Source: an uncultured Eubacteriales bacterium (lineage in GTDB: Bacteria; Bacillota; Clostridia; Oscillospirales; CAG-272). From it: DNA of 5,241 nucleotides. Below the pieces are notes generated by a model. The model saw only the letters and a list, made by a program, of their open reading frames with translations, ran no database searches and was not told the DNA's origin. Shown here one piece after another: positions 1 through 5,241 of the stretch (position 1 is its first letter; each line of letters opens with the position of its first letter). The stretch covers positions 1 through 5,241 of the forward strand of contig URHI01000125.1 in assembly GCA_900547565.1 (NCBI GenBank), read 5' to 3'. Made by a program: the position numbers and the translations under genes.

Positions 1-54
1 ATCGCTACCACTGGATTTTGAGTCCAGCACGTCTGCCAATTCCATCACACCGGC
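1..54 (-). tRNA. tRNA-Leu (anticodon CAA), 5' part, truncated by window edge
   Basis: Read on the minus strand, the segment starts with the acceptor strand GCCGGTG, then TG and a D-arm containing AATTGGCAGAC, which is typical of leucine tRNAs. The anticodon stem is CTGGA/TCCAG around the seven-base loop CTCAAAA, so the anticodon is CAA (plus-strand positions 18-20), which reads the UUG codon. After the anticodon stem comes GGTAGCGAT, the start of the long variable arm expected of a class II tRNA. The rest of the variable arm, the T-arm and the 3' acceptor strand lie to the left of the window. A strong promoter sits immediately upstream (67-96), so the gene is probably functional. Confidence 0.93.
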
Positions 55-66
55 GTTACGTTTGAG

Positions 67-96
67 ATTATACCATATACCAATACCAAAAGTCAA
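67..96 (-). promoter_or_regulatory. Sigma-A-type promoter for tRNA-Leu
   Basis: On the minus strand there is a -35 box TTGACT (91-96), an 18-bp spacer and a perfect -10 box TATAAT (67-72). Transcription would start near position 60, about 6 bases before the tRNA 5' end at 54. This matches how a stable-RNA gene with a short 5' leader is usually arranged. Confidence 0.85.
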
Positions 97-114
97 CACA
101 ATCGCGGCAATTTA

Positions 115-143
115 TTAACATTTTTTTTGCACGTGAATAAAAT
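115..143 (+). promoter_or_regulatory. Sigma-A-type promoter for the wall-binding-protein operon
   Basis: A -35 box TTAACA (115-120) and a -10 box TAAAAT (138-143) are separated by 17 bp that include a run of eight T. The start point would be near position 150, giving a leader of about 25 bases that carries the GGAGGT Shine-Dalgarno (164-169) five bases before the ATG at 175. The promoter is divergent from the tRNA-Leu promoter: the -35 boxes lie about 18 bp apart. I see no operator-like palindrome here. A sporulation-sigma reading (TGAATA at 134-139) has no -10 partner at the right distance. Confidence 0.7.
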
Positions 144-174
144 GGTAAAAAAACTAATGATCCGGAGGTAATAC

Positions 175-588
175 ATGAGCAATAATGCACCACAAAATTA
201 CGGTTATCTGGTCGTCAGAGTATCGACTGCACGGGGAGCTGTACCTGTGGCGGGCGCCGAGGTAATACTGCGCGGCGCGGAACAGGACAACTCCGACATC
301 ATGTACTCGGCAATCACCTCAAACGTCGGGCTGACACCCGTCATCATATTGCCGTCGCCGCCGCGTTCCACATCCGAGTCGCCGGGGCAGGAGCATCCGT
401 TTTCCAAATACAACATTGAAGTCCGTGCTGAAGGATACGTGCCGCAAAACTATAACAACGTAGAGGTATTTGAGGGCATCACTTCATACCAGAACGTGGT
501 ACTTATCCCGCTATCCGACAACCAGGCCCCCGACAACTTCAACCCGAATTCCGGGCAGAACTTTGACGCCCCACCGCCCGAGCTTTAA
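175..588 (+). CDS. Small transthyretin-like / carboxypeptidase-regulatory-like domain protein
   Basis: This 137-aa protein starts at an ATG with a good Shine-Dalgarno (GGAGGT, 164-169). Residues 10-34 (GYLVVRV... then PVAGAEVILRG) look like the first strands of a carboxypeptidase-regulatory-like or PEGA-like beta-sandwich, where a 'pvaGA.V.l' pattern is typical. Residues 79-113 (YNIEVRAEGYVPQ... VEVFEGITSYQNVVLIPL) look like the closing strands. A Pro/Ser-rich stretch (60-75) and a Pro/Asn-rich tail (116-137) flank the second half. There is no signal peptide, membrane helix, metal-binding motif or catalytic signature, so a structural or adaptor role is more likely than an enzymatic one. Its stop codon overlaps the Shine-Dalgarno of the next gene, so the two are almost certainly co-transcribed and translationally close. 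The fold call rests on pattern recognition only; the function is unknown. Confidence 0.85.
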   Translation: MSNNAPQNYGYLVVRVSTARGAVPVAGAEVILRGAEQDNSDIMYSAITSNVGLTPVIILPSPPRSTSESPGQEHPFSKYNIEVRAEGYVPQNYNNVEVFEGITSYQNVVLIPLSDNQAPDNFNPNSGQNFDAPPPEL

Positions 589-599
589 AGGAGGCTGCC

Positions 600-2000
600 A
601 TGCCGGATACTCTTCCCTTCATTCCCGAATACATAACCGTCCACCTTGGAGCACCGGACAGCAACGCCCCCAACGTAACCGTTCCCTTTGACTATTACAT
701 AGCCAATGTTGCATCCGGCGAGATCTACCCCACATGGCCCGACTCGGCACTGCGCGCCAACATATATGCCCAGATATCCTTTGCTCTCAACCGAGTCTAT
801 ACCCAATTTTACCGTTCCCGCGGCTACGACTTTGACATAACCTCTTCCACCGCCTATGACCAGTCATATGCCGACGGAAGAGAGATATTTGAAAACATAC
901 AACAGCTTGTCGGAGATATATTCAACAGCTACGTCCGACGTCAGGGCTCGGTGGAACCGCTGTTCACCGCTTACTGCAACGGCACAACCGTAACCTGCGG
1001 CGGACTGTCGCAGTGGGGTACTGTCGATCTGGCCAATCAGGGCTACACGCCCTACCAGATACTTCAGTATTACTACGGAGATAATATCGACATTGTCACA
1101 GACGTACCTGTAATGTCGCCAGATGCACTCAACCCCTCTCTTCCGCTTCGCCTTGGCACTGTAAACGACGAGGTCAGACAGCTTCAGCTGCGCCTCAACC
1201 GCATTTCCAACAACTATCCTTCCATTCCAAAAATAGTCATACCTGACGGCGTTTTCGGCTACGACACGCTCGAGGCAGTAACCGAGTTTCAGCGCGTGTT
1301 CGGTTTGAATCAGGACGGCGTCGTCGGCCAGGCAACGTGGTACATGGTTCAGCGGATTTACAATGCAGTCAAACGACTCAACGAACTGGATTCGGAAGGA
1401 ATAACGCTTGAGGAAGTCACCCGTCAGTATCCCGGCGTACTTTCCTACGGCGATACCGGCACCGGAGTTGTCAACCTGCAGTATTATATCAACTATCTCT
1501 CGCAGTTCTACGAAACCATACCTGCCGTAACATTGGATGGCATATTCGGAGACGATACGTTGGCTGCCGTTATCGCAGTACAAAATACTTTTGAGCTGTC
1601 GCCCGACGGTGTTGTCGGCCCTCAGACATGGAATACACTGTACCGCACTTATCTCGGTTTGATACAGAACATTCCTGTCAAATACACCGATGGTCTGACT
1701 ATACCGTACGGCGGTGTGGCACTGCGTCTCGGCTCTGAAAGCGAGTCGGTCCGCGTACTGCAACAATATCTGAATTTCATCGCCGAGACGTACCCGCAGG
1801 TAGAGCCGGTGGCCGTCACCGGGTATTTCGGCAGCAGAACGCAGGAAGCGGTAATGCAGGTGCAGCAGCTGTTGGGGCTTCCTCCGACCGGCTCGGTAGA
1901 AGCGCGCACCTGGACAGCCATAACCGATCTTTACAGCGACCTTTACGCCGGAGCACAGCTTGGCGAAGGACAATATCCCGGCTACGCGGTGGGATCGTAA
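600..2000 (+). CDS. Compact SpoIID-like domain protein with three peptidoglycan-binding repeats
   Basis: This 466-aa protein starts at ATG 600 after AAGGAGG (588-594), five bases away. Residues about 26-170 resemble the SpoIID/LytB family: VPFDYYIANVASGEIYPTWP, then ALRAN.YAQ.SFAL (cf. the family's EALKAQAVAARTYAL), and later GGLSQWG..DLANQGY.PYQILQYYYG (134-160), matching the usual GMSQyGA...G..y.eIL.hYY. SpoIID is a peptidoglycan lytic transglycosylase in engulfment; the glutamate aligning with its catalytic Glu would be E41. The region between the SGG.T-like part (YCNGTT, 125-130) and LSQWG is collapsed, and the family's GHG is VTC here, so activity is uncertain. Three PG_binding_1-type repeats follow (about 182-254, 280-351, 373-445), each with LQ..L, DG.FG..T..AV..Q and a G..G..TW end. 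No signal peptide or membrane segment is visible. It is the second gene of the operon, probably a wall-targeted protein of unknown role. Confidence 0.9.
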   Translation: MPDTLPFIPEYITVHLGAPDSNAPNVTVPFDYYIANVASGEIYPTWPDSALRANIYAQISFALNRVYTQFYRSRGYDFDITSSTAYDQSYADGREIFENIQQLVGDIFNSYVRRQGSVEPLFTAYCNGTTVTCGGLSQWGTVDLANQGYTPYQILQYYYGDNIDIVTDVPVMSPDALNPSLPLRLGTVNDEVRQLQLRLNRISNNYPSIPKIVIPDGVFGYDTLEAVTEFQRVFGLNQDGVVGQATWYMVQRIYNAVKRLNELDSEGITLEEVTRQYPGVLSYGDTGTGVVNLQYYINYLSQFYETIPAVTLDGIFGDDTLAAVIAVQNTFELSPDGVVGPQTWNTLYRTYLGLIQNIPVKYTDGLTIPYGGVALRLGSESESVRVLQQYLNFIAETYPQVEPVAVTGYFGSRTQEAVMQVQQLLGLPPTGSVEARTWTAITDLYSDLYAGAQLGEGQYPGYAVGS

Positions 2001-2026
2001 TTCAACACTCAGAAAGGATAGCTTAT

Positions 2027-2560
2027 ATGACACAGTCAAAACCTTACGAGCGTCAGGCGGTAACTAACCTTCAGCGCTATCTTCGTCAGCTGGCATATGA
2101 GGACAGTTCAATAACTCAGCCGCCTATAGACGGCATTTTCGACACCGTCACACGGCAGGCGCTAATTGATTTTCAGAACAAAAACAGTCTTCCCGCCACC
2201 GGTATCGCCGACCGCGCGACATGGGATCTGCTGTTCGGTCAATACACCGATTCGCTAAGATCCAATACACTGCCGATAGCAGTCAACATTTTTCCGCGTC
2301 GGCCGGCCGGCTACGAGCTACAGCGCGGCGATATAAATTTCTACGTCATGGCACTGCAATTCATGCTTAATGAGCTTTCACGCGATCATGGTGAGTTGAT
2401 CAATCTAACTCCCGACGGAAATTACGGTGACGCTACCGCCTCGGCTGTAAGTCTATATCAGAAGCTCAATTCCCTGCCCGAGACCGGCCGCGTGGGACTT
2501 GCGACCTGGAACAGCATTGCCGCCGCTTACAACAACCGTTCAAATGAATACGTTCAGTAA
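2027..2560 (+). CDS. Double peptidoglycan-binding-domain protein
   Basis: This 177-aa protein starts at ATG 2027 behind AAAGGA (2013-2018), eight bases away, and 26 bases after the preceding stop. It is little more than two PG_binding_1-type repeats. The first covers about residues 8-73 (AVTNLQRYLRQL, PPIDGIFDTVTRQALIDFQ, LPATGIADRATWDLLF). The second covers about 98-168 (LQRGD, VMALQFMLNEL, TPDGNYGDATASAVSLYQ, LPETGRVGLATWNSI). The family forms a three-helix bundle that binds cell-wall peptide stems, usually attached to an enzyme. Here no catalytic domain, signal peptide or transmembrane segment is present. It could be a partner subunit of the preceding protein, whose repeats have the same design. 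Its exact role is unknown. Confidence 0.88.
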   Translation: MTQSKPYERQAVTNLQRYLRQLAYEDSSITQPPIDGIFDTVTRQALIDFQNKNSLPATGIADRATWDLLFGQYTDSLRSNTLPIAVNIFPRRPAGYELQRGDINFYVMALQFMLNELSRDHGELINLTPDGNYGDATASAVSLYQKLNSLPETGRVGLATWNSIAAAYNNRSNEYVQ

Positions 2561-2575
2561 AAAGCGCTTATAATA
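2545..2575 (+). promoter_or_regulatory. Possible internal promoter for clpC
   Basis: A perfect -10 box TATAAT (2569-2574) lies just after the stop codon of the preceding gene. The -35 region TGAATA (2545-2550, 18-bp spacer) matches only three of six bases of the sigma-A consensus. TGAATA with TATAATA at 18 bp also resembles a forespore sigma-G promoter (TGAATA / CATACTA). The -35 lies inside coding sequence, so the match may be chance. A start near 2581 would leave a leader of about 50 bases before clpC. Confidence 0.35.
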
Positions 2576-2576
2576 G

Positions 2577-2625
2577 CTATACCTTAAGGCGGCCAAATCC
2601 GTTTTAGTGAACTACGGAGGTATAG
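2577..2625 (+). promoter_or_regulatory. Inverted repeat able to mask the clpC ribosome-binding site
   Basis: CTATACCT (2577-2584) is the exact reverse complement of AGGTATAG (2618-2625). A G-U pair (2585/2617) can extend the stem to nine pairs around a 31-base loop. The right arm covers most of the clpC Shine-Dalgarno GGAGGT (2616-2621), which sits eight bases before the ATG at 2630. In RNA the pairing would hide the ribosome-binding site. The stem is AU-rich and therefore weak, as in RNA thermometers, but this is inference from one sequence. If transcription starts at about 2581 from the internal promoter, the left arm would be largely absent, so the structure would form only in read-through mRNA. 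Confidence 0.4.
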
Positions 2626-2629
2626 AAAA

Positions 2630-5074
2630 ATGACTGATCGATTCACACAAAAGGCGCGTACCTCACTCAACCGGGCTATGAGCTGCGCACGCGAGCTGGG
2701 GCACACATACATCGGCTCCGAGCATCTACTGTTGGGGCTTGCGGGAGAGTCCGGCTCAATAGCCGAGCGCATGCTGGCATCCCGCGGAGGCGACTATGAC
2801 CGGCTTTACGCCGCTGTGGCGCAATGGGCCGGCACCGGAACACCGTCTCATCTGTCGGCACGTGACATGACACCCAAACTGAAAAGCATACTTGAATCTT
2901 CCGCGCACGAGTCATTGCGCATGCGTCAGAGCTACATCGGCACCGAGCACCTGCTGTGGGCCATACTCAATACGGGAGAGTGCATGGCACTGCGGGTCCT
3001 TTCACAAGCCGGAATAGCCCCCGCGGACCTGAAAAAGGAGCTGACTGCCTTTCTTGACGCACTACCCGGACGCGCCGACAAGCAAACGTCCGGCAAGGAA
3101 GCCAAGGGCGAGCTCATTCCCGGTGCCCAGACGCTGTCAAACTACGGAAAAAATCTGACGGCCGCCGCCCGTGAAGGTCGTATCGATCCTATAATAGGAC
3201 GTGACCGCGAAACGGTTCGTGTAATGCAAATACTTTCCCGGCGCACCAAAAACAATCCCTGCCTCATCGGAGAGCCGGGAGTTGGCAAAACGGCAGTCGT
3301 CGAAGGACTAGCACAGCGCATAGCCGACGGAGACGTCCCCGACAATCTGCGTGACCGCGTTATAGTAACGCTGGATATTCCCGGAATGATAGCCGGTGCT
3401 AAATATCGAGGAGAATTTGAGGAGCGCATGAAAAACGTCATGGACGAGGTGCGCCGGAATCCATCAATAATACTTTTCATAGACGAGCTGCACACAATAA
3501 TCGGTGCCGGCGCCGCCGAGGGGGCAGTTGATGCCGCCAACATTATAAAACCGGCTCTGGCACGAGGCGATCTGCAAATTATCGGCGCCACAACGATTGA
3601 GGAGTTCCGCCGTCACATTGAACGGGACGCCGCACTTGAGCGGCGGTTTCAGTCGGTCATGGTGGGCGAGCCGACACCCGAGCAGACGGTTGAAATACTG
3701 CTCGGACTGCGCGACAAATATGAGGCTCACCACGGTCTTACCATTTCTGATGAAGCCATAGACGCCGCCGTGCGGTTGTCCGTACGCTACATCACTGACC
3801 GATTTCTCCCCGACAAAGCCATTGACCTTGTAGACGAGGCGGCAGCACTGCGTAAAATGCAGGCCTATTCCTCCCCCGCCCCGCTCAACCAGACACGCGA
3901 CCGGTTGTTACGGCTTGCAAAAGAGAAGGAAGAAGCGGTAATGGCGCAGGATTTTGAACAGGCAGCACGTATACGCGACAGCGAGCTGTCACTTCAAAAT
4001 CAGCTGGAGCAGGACTGCAAGCTACTCGACGACAGCCGTGGTGAGTCAGGCATCACCGTCACAGCCCGGGACATATGCGAAACCGTGACGCAGTGGACAG
4101 GGGTACCGGTTGCGCTTCCCGATGAAGACAGCAATACCGAACTGTCGGGGCTTGAGGAACGGCTTATGCGTCATGTCATAGGACAGGACGCGGCGATACA
4201 CAGCGTTGCCGCCGCAATACGCCGCGGTCGGAGCGGGCTGCGCATGCCTGACCGGCCGGTGGGAGTTTTTCTGTTCTGTGGGCGCACGGGAGTAGGCAAA
4301 ACCGAGCTGGCACTTGCGCTGGCCGACGAGCTGTTCGGACGTGAGAATATAATACGTCTTGACATGTCTGAATACATGGAAAAGCACAGCGTTTCCAAAC
4401 TGATCGGCTCACCCCCCGGATATGTCGGCTACGATGAAGGCGGGCGGTTGACCGAAGCCGTGCGGAGAAAACCGTATTCGGTCATACTGCTGGACGAAAT
4501 TGAAAAAGCGCACCCTGACATATTCAATCTTCTGCTTCAGATTTTTGACAGCGGGCGGCTGACCGATTCAAGCGGACGTGTTGCCAGCTTTCGCAACGCC
4601 GTGATAATTATGACGTCAAACATCGGTTTTTCGCCAGGTGACCGTCAGCGCCAGTTAGGCTTTGGCGGCTCAGACGCTACCTCAGACGAGCAACAGGCGG
4701 TCAGCCGGGCAGTACGGGAAACATTCCGGCCGGAATTAATCAACAGACTGGACGAGGTTATTGTGTTCCGTCCGCGCGACGAGGCCACAATGCTGAGTAT
4801 TACTCAGAACATGCTGCACGACATAATTGAGCGTGCGGCATCGCTCGGTATTCGGCTGACATTCACGCCCGAGGCAGAACAGCAGCTGGCCTCTGACGGT
4901 TATGATCCGCGTTACGGTGCACGCGATCTGCAAAGACTGATCTCTGTCAAGGTTGAGGATCCGCTCTCGCGCATGATACTTGACCGTTCTGTCAAGCGCG
5001 GTGACGAGGTAATAATAGACGGTGACGGTGATGGGGGGACTGAATTGGCCATTCAGGTGCTAACTGGTATTTAA
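2630..5074 (+). CDS. clpC: ClpC-type AAA+ unfoldase (ClpP-associated chaperone)
   Basis: This 814-aa protein has the full length of ClpC. ClpC is a cytosolic hexamer that unfolds substrates by ATP hydrolysis and feeds them to ClpP. The N-domain (about 1-145) has two Clp_N repeats, with E31 and E106 in the paired YIG[ST]EHLL motifs, matching the phosphoarginine-binding glutamates of Bacillus ClpC. D1 has Walker A GEPGVGKT (214-221), pore loop KYRG (258-261), Walker B IDE (E286) and the arginine pair R338/R339. A short middle domain with a UVR motif (about 425-453) separates D1 from D2. D2 has Walker A GRTGVGKT (551-558), pore loop GYVG (597-600), Walker B LLDEIEKAH (E623) and the ClpP-docking tripeptide LGF (676-678). 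The short middle domain argues against ClpB, the LGF loop against ClpB and ClpV, and the lack of an N-terminal zinc finger against ClpE. D2 Walker A has Arg where Pro is usual. The start has GGAGGT at 2616-2621. Unlike the classic ctsR-mcsA-mcsB-clpC operon, the upstream genes encode peptidoglycan-binding proteins, and no CtsR operator is visible. Confidence 0.96.
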   Translation: MTDRFTQKARTSLNRAMSCARELGHTYIGSEHLLLGLAGESGSIAERMLASRGGDYDRLYAAVAQWAGTGTPSHLSARDMTPKLKSILESSAHESLRMRQSYIGTEHLLWAILNTGECMALRVLSQAGIAPADLKKELTAFLDALPGRADKQTSGKEAKGELIPGAQTLSNYGKNLTAAAREGRIDPIIGRDRETVRVMQILSRRTKNNPCLIGEPGVGKTAVVEGLAQRIADGDVPDNLRDRVIVTLDIPGMIAGAKYRGEFEERMKNVMDEVRRNPSIILFIDELHTIIGAGAAEGAVDAANIIKPALARGDLQIIGATTIEEFRRHIERDAALERRFQSVMVGEPTPEQTVEILLGLRDKYEAHHGLTISDEAIDAAVRLSVRYITDRFLPDKAIDLVDEAAALRKMQAYSSPAPLNQTRDRLLRLAKEKEEAVMAQDFEQAARIRDSELSLQNQLEQDCKLLDDSRGESGITVTARDICETVTQWTGVPVALPDEDSNTELSGLEERLMRHVIGQDAAIHSVAAAIRRGRSGLRMPDRPVGVFLFCGRTGVGKTELALALADELFGRENIIRLDMSEYMEKHSVSKLIGSPPGYVGYDEGGRLTEAVRRKPYSVILLDEIEKAHPDIFNLLLQIFDSGRLTDSSGRVASFRNAVIIMTSNIGFSPGDRQRQLGFGGSDATSDEQQAVSRAVRETFRPELINRLDEVIVFRPRDEATMLSITQNMLHDIIERAASLGIRLTFTPEAEQQLASDGYDPRYGARDLQRLISVKVEDPLSRMILDRSVKRGDEVIIDGDGDGGTELAIQVLTGI

Positions 5075-5128
5075 TTAGTTTTATCATGGATGTTACAGTG
5101 TTTACAAGGATGATTTGATATTTTACAG

Positions 5129-5191
5129 GAATATCGTCTTACAGGACGGTGAGAAGATTATAGAAATATCGTCTTTCAGGACGATTAGAAG
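5129..5191 (+). repeat. Two ~35-bp tandem repeat units, each with a hairpin core
   Basis: Two imperfect copies (5129-5156 and 5163-5191) share the order AATATCGTCTT.CAGGACG, then AGAAG. Each core is an inverted repeat around a six-base loop: ATCGTC/GACGGT (5133-5150, one G-U pair in RNA) and ATCGTC/GACGAT (5168-5185, perfect). The cores are 35 bp apart. A weaker third copy (TTACAAGGATGATTTGA, about 5102-5118) precedes them at a similar step. In the second core the differences keep the pairing perfect, so the palindrome may matter. Possible roles are a pair of repressor sites for a gene beyond the window, a dispersed palindromic repeat, or an RNA processing element. No gene lies in 5075-5241. 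Confidence 0.7.
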
Positions 5192-5218
5192 TGTACTTTT
5201 CTGCTCCGCGCCATACAA

Positions 5219-5241
5219 TTTGCCGAACTGTGTTCGGCAAA
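5219..5241 (+). terminator. Perfect stem-loop, probable intrinsic terminator
   Basis: TTTGCCGAAC (5219-5228) and GTTCGGCAAA (5232-5241) pair perfectly over ten base pairs around a three-base loop. It starts 144 bases after the clpC stop codon and could end the clpC transcript, or a convergent gene beyond the edge. The tail that would show a T-run on the plus strand lies outside the window. On the minus strand the bases after the stem (TTGTATGG) are only weakly T-rich. The hairpin is certain as a sequence pattern; the terminator role is likely but unproven. Confidence 0.55.

Noticed and set aside
470..806. Overlapping open frames on both strands across the first gene junction
   Set aside because: They overlap the well-supported 137-aa and 466-aa genes, have no good Shine-Dalgarno and encode low-complexity sequences.
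864..2039. Long open frame of 391 codons on the minus strand
   Set aside because: It lies opposite the SpoIID/peptidoglycan-binding gene, whose domains are clear. The antisense product has no recognisable motif and looks like a by-product of codon bias.
2591..2597. GGCCAAA as a CtsR half-site
   Set aside because: The CtsR operator needs two direct heptads close to RGTCAAA three bases apart. Here there is one imperfect heptad and no second.
2584..4933. Several minus-strand open frames of 60-150 codons opposite clpC
   Set aside because: clpC is intact with all motifs over this range. The antisense frames show no domain and lack convincing ribosome-binding sites.
2630..5074. ClpV or ClpB identity, which would suggest contractile-sheath recycling or disaggregation
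   Set aside because: The short middle domain with a UVR motif and the ClpP-docking LGF loop fit ClpC. ClpB has a long coiled-coil middle domain, and both ClpB and ClpV lack the ClpP loop.
5093..5191. CRISPR array
   Set aside because: There are only two or three imperfect units, almost no spacer between them, and no cas gene in view.

Overview
The window looks like a chromosomal segment of a Gram-positive, probably spore-forming member of Clostridia (perhaps an Oscillospirales-type gut anaerobe). The grounds are strong GGAGG Shine-Dalgarno sites, TTGACT/TATAAT-type promoters, a ClpC-type (not ClpA-type) unfoldase, a SpoIID-like domain, and moderate GC with frequent ATA isoleucine codons. The genus-level assignment is an inference.

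Layout: (1) Positions 1-54 are the 5' part of a tRNA-Leu(CAA) on the minus strand, cut by the window edge. (2) Positions 55-174 are a divergent promoter region. One strong sigma-A-type promoter drives the tRNA leftward and another drives the genes rightward. (3) Positions 175-2560 are a tight three-gene operon: a 137-aa transthyretin-like (carboxypeptidase-regulatory-like) protein, a 466-aa protein with a compact SpoIID-like domain followed by three peptidoglycan-binding repeats, and a 177-aa protein made of two peptidoglycan-binding repeats. None of the three has a recognisable signal peptide or membrane segment. (4) Positions 2561-2629 are a short leader with a perfect TATAAT and an 8-bp inverted repeat that covers the clpC Shine-Dalgarno. 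(5) Positions 2630-5074 encode a complete 814-aa ClpC AAA+ unfoldase with a ClpP-docking LGF loop. (6) Positions 5075-5241 are non-coding and hold two clear (possibly three) ~35-bp tandem units, each able to form a small hairpin, and then a perfect 10-bp stem-loop at the window end.

How it may work together: the first three genes are clearly one unit, and their domains all point to the cell wall, but they lack export signals. Either they act inside the cell, are released by lysis or an unrecognised route, or are parts of an assembly in the mother cell or spore. ClpC follows after 69 bp on the same strand and could be co-transcribed or have its own promoter. Any functional link to the wall-binding proteins is inference. 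The points most worth following are the leaderless SpoIID/peptidoglycan-binding operon, the possible Shine-Dalgarno-sequestering structure before clpC, and the hairpin repeats after clpC.
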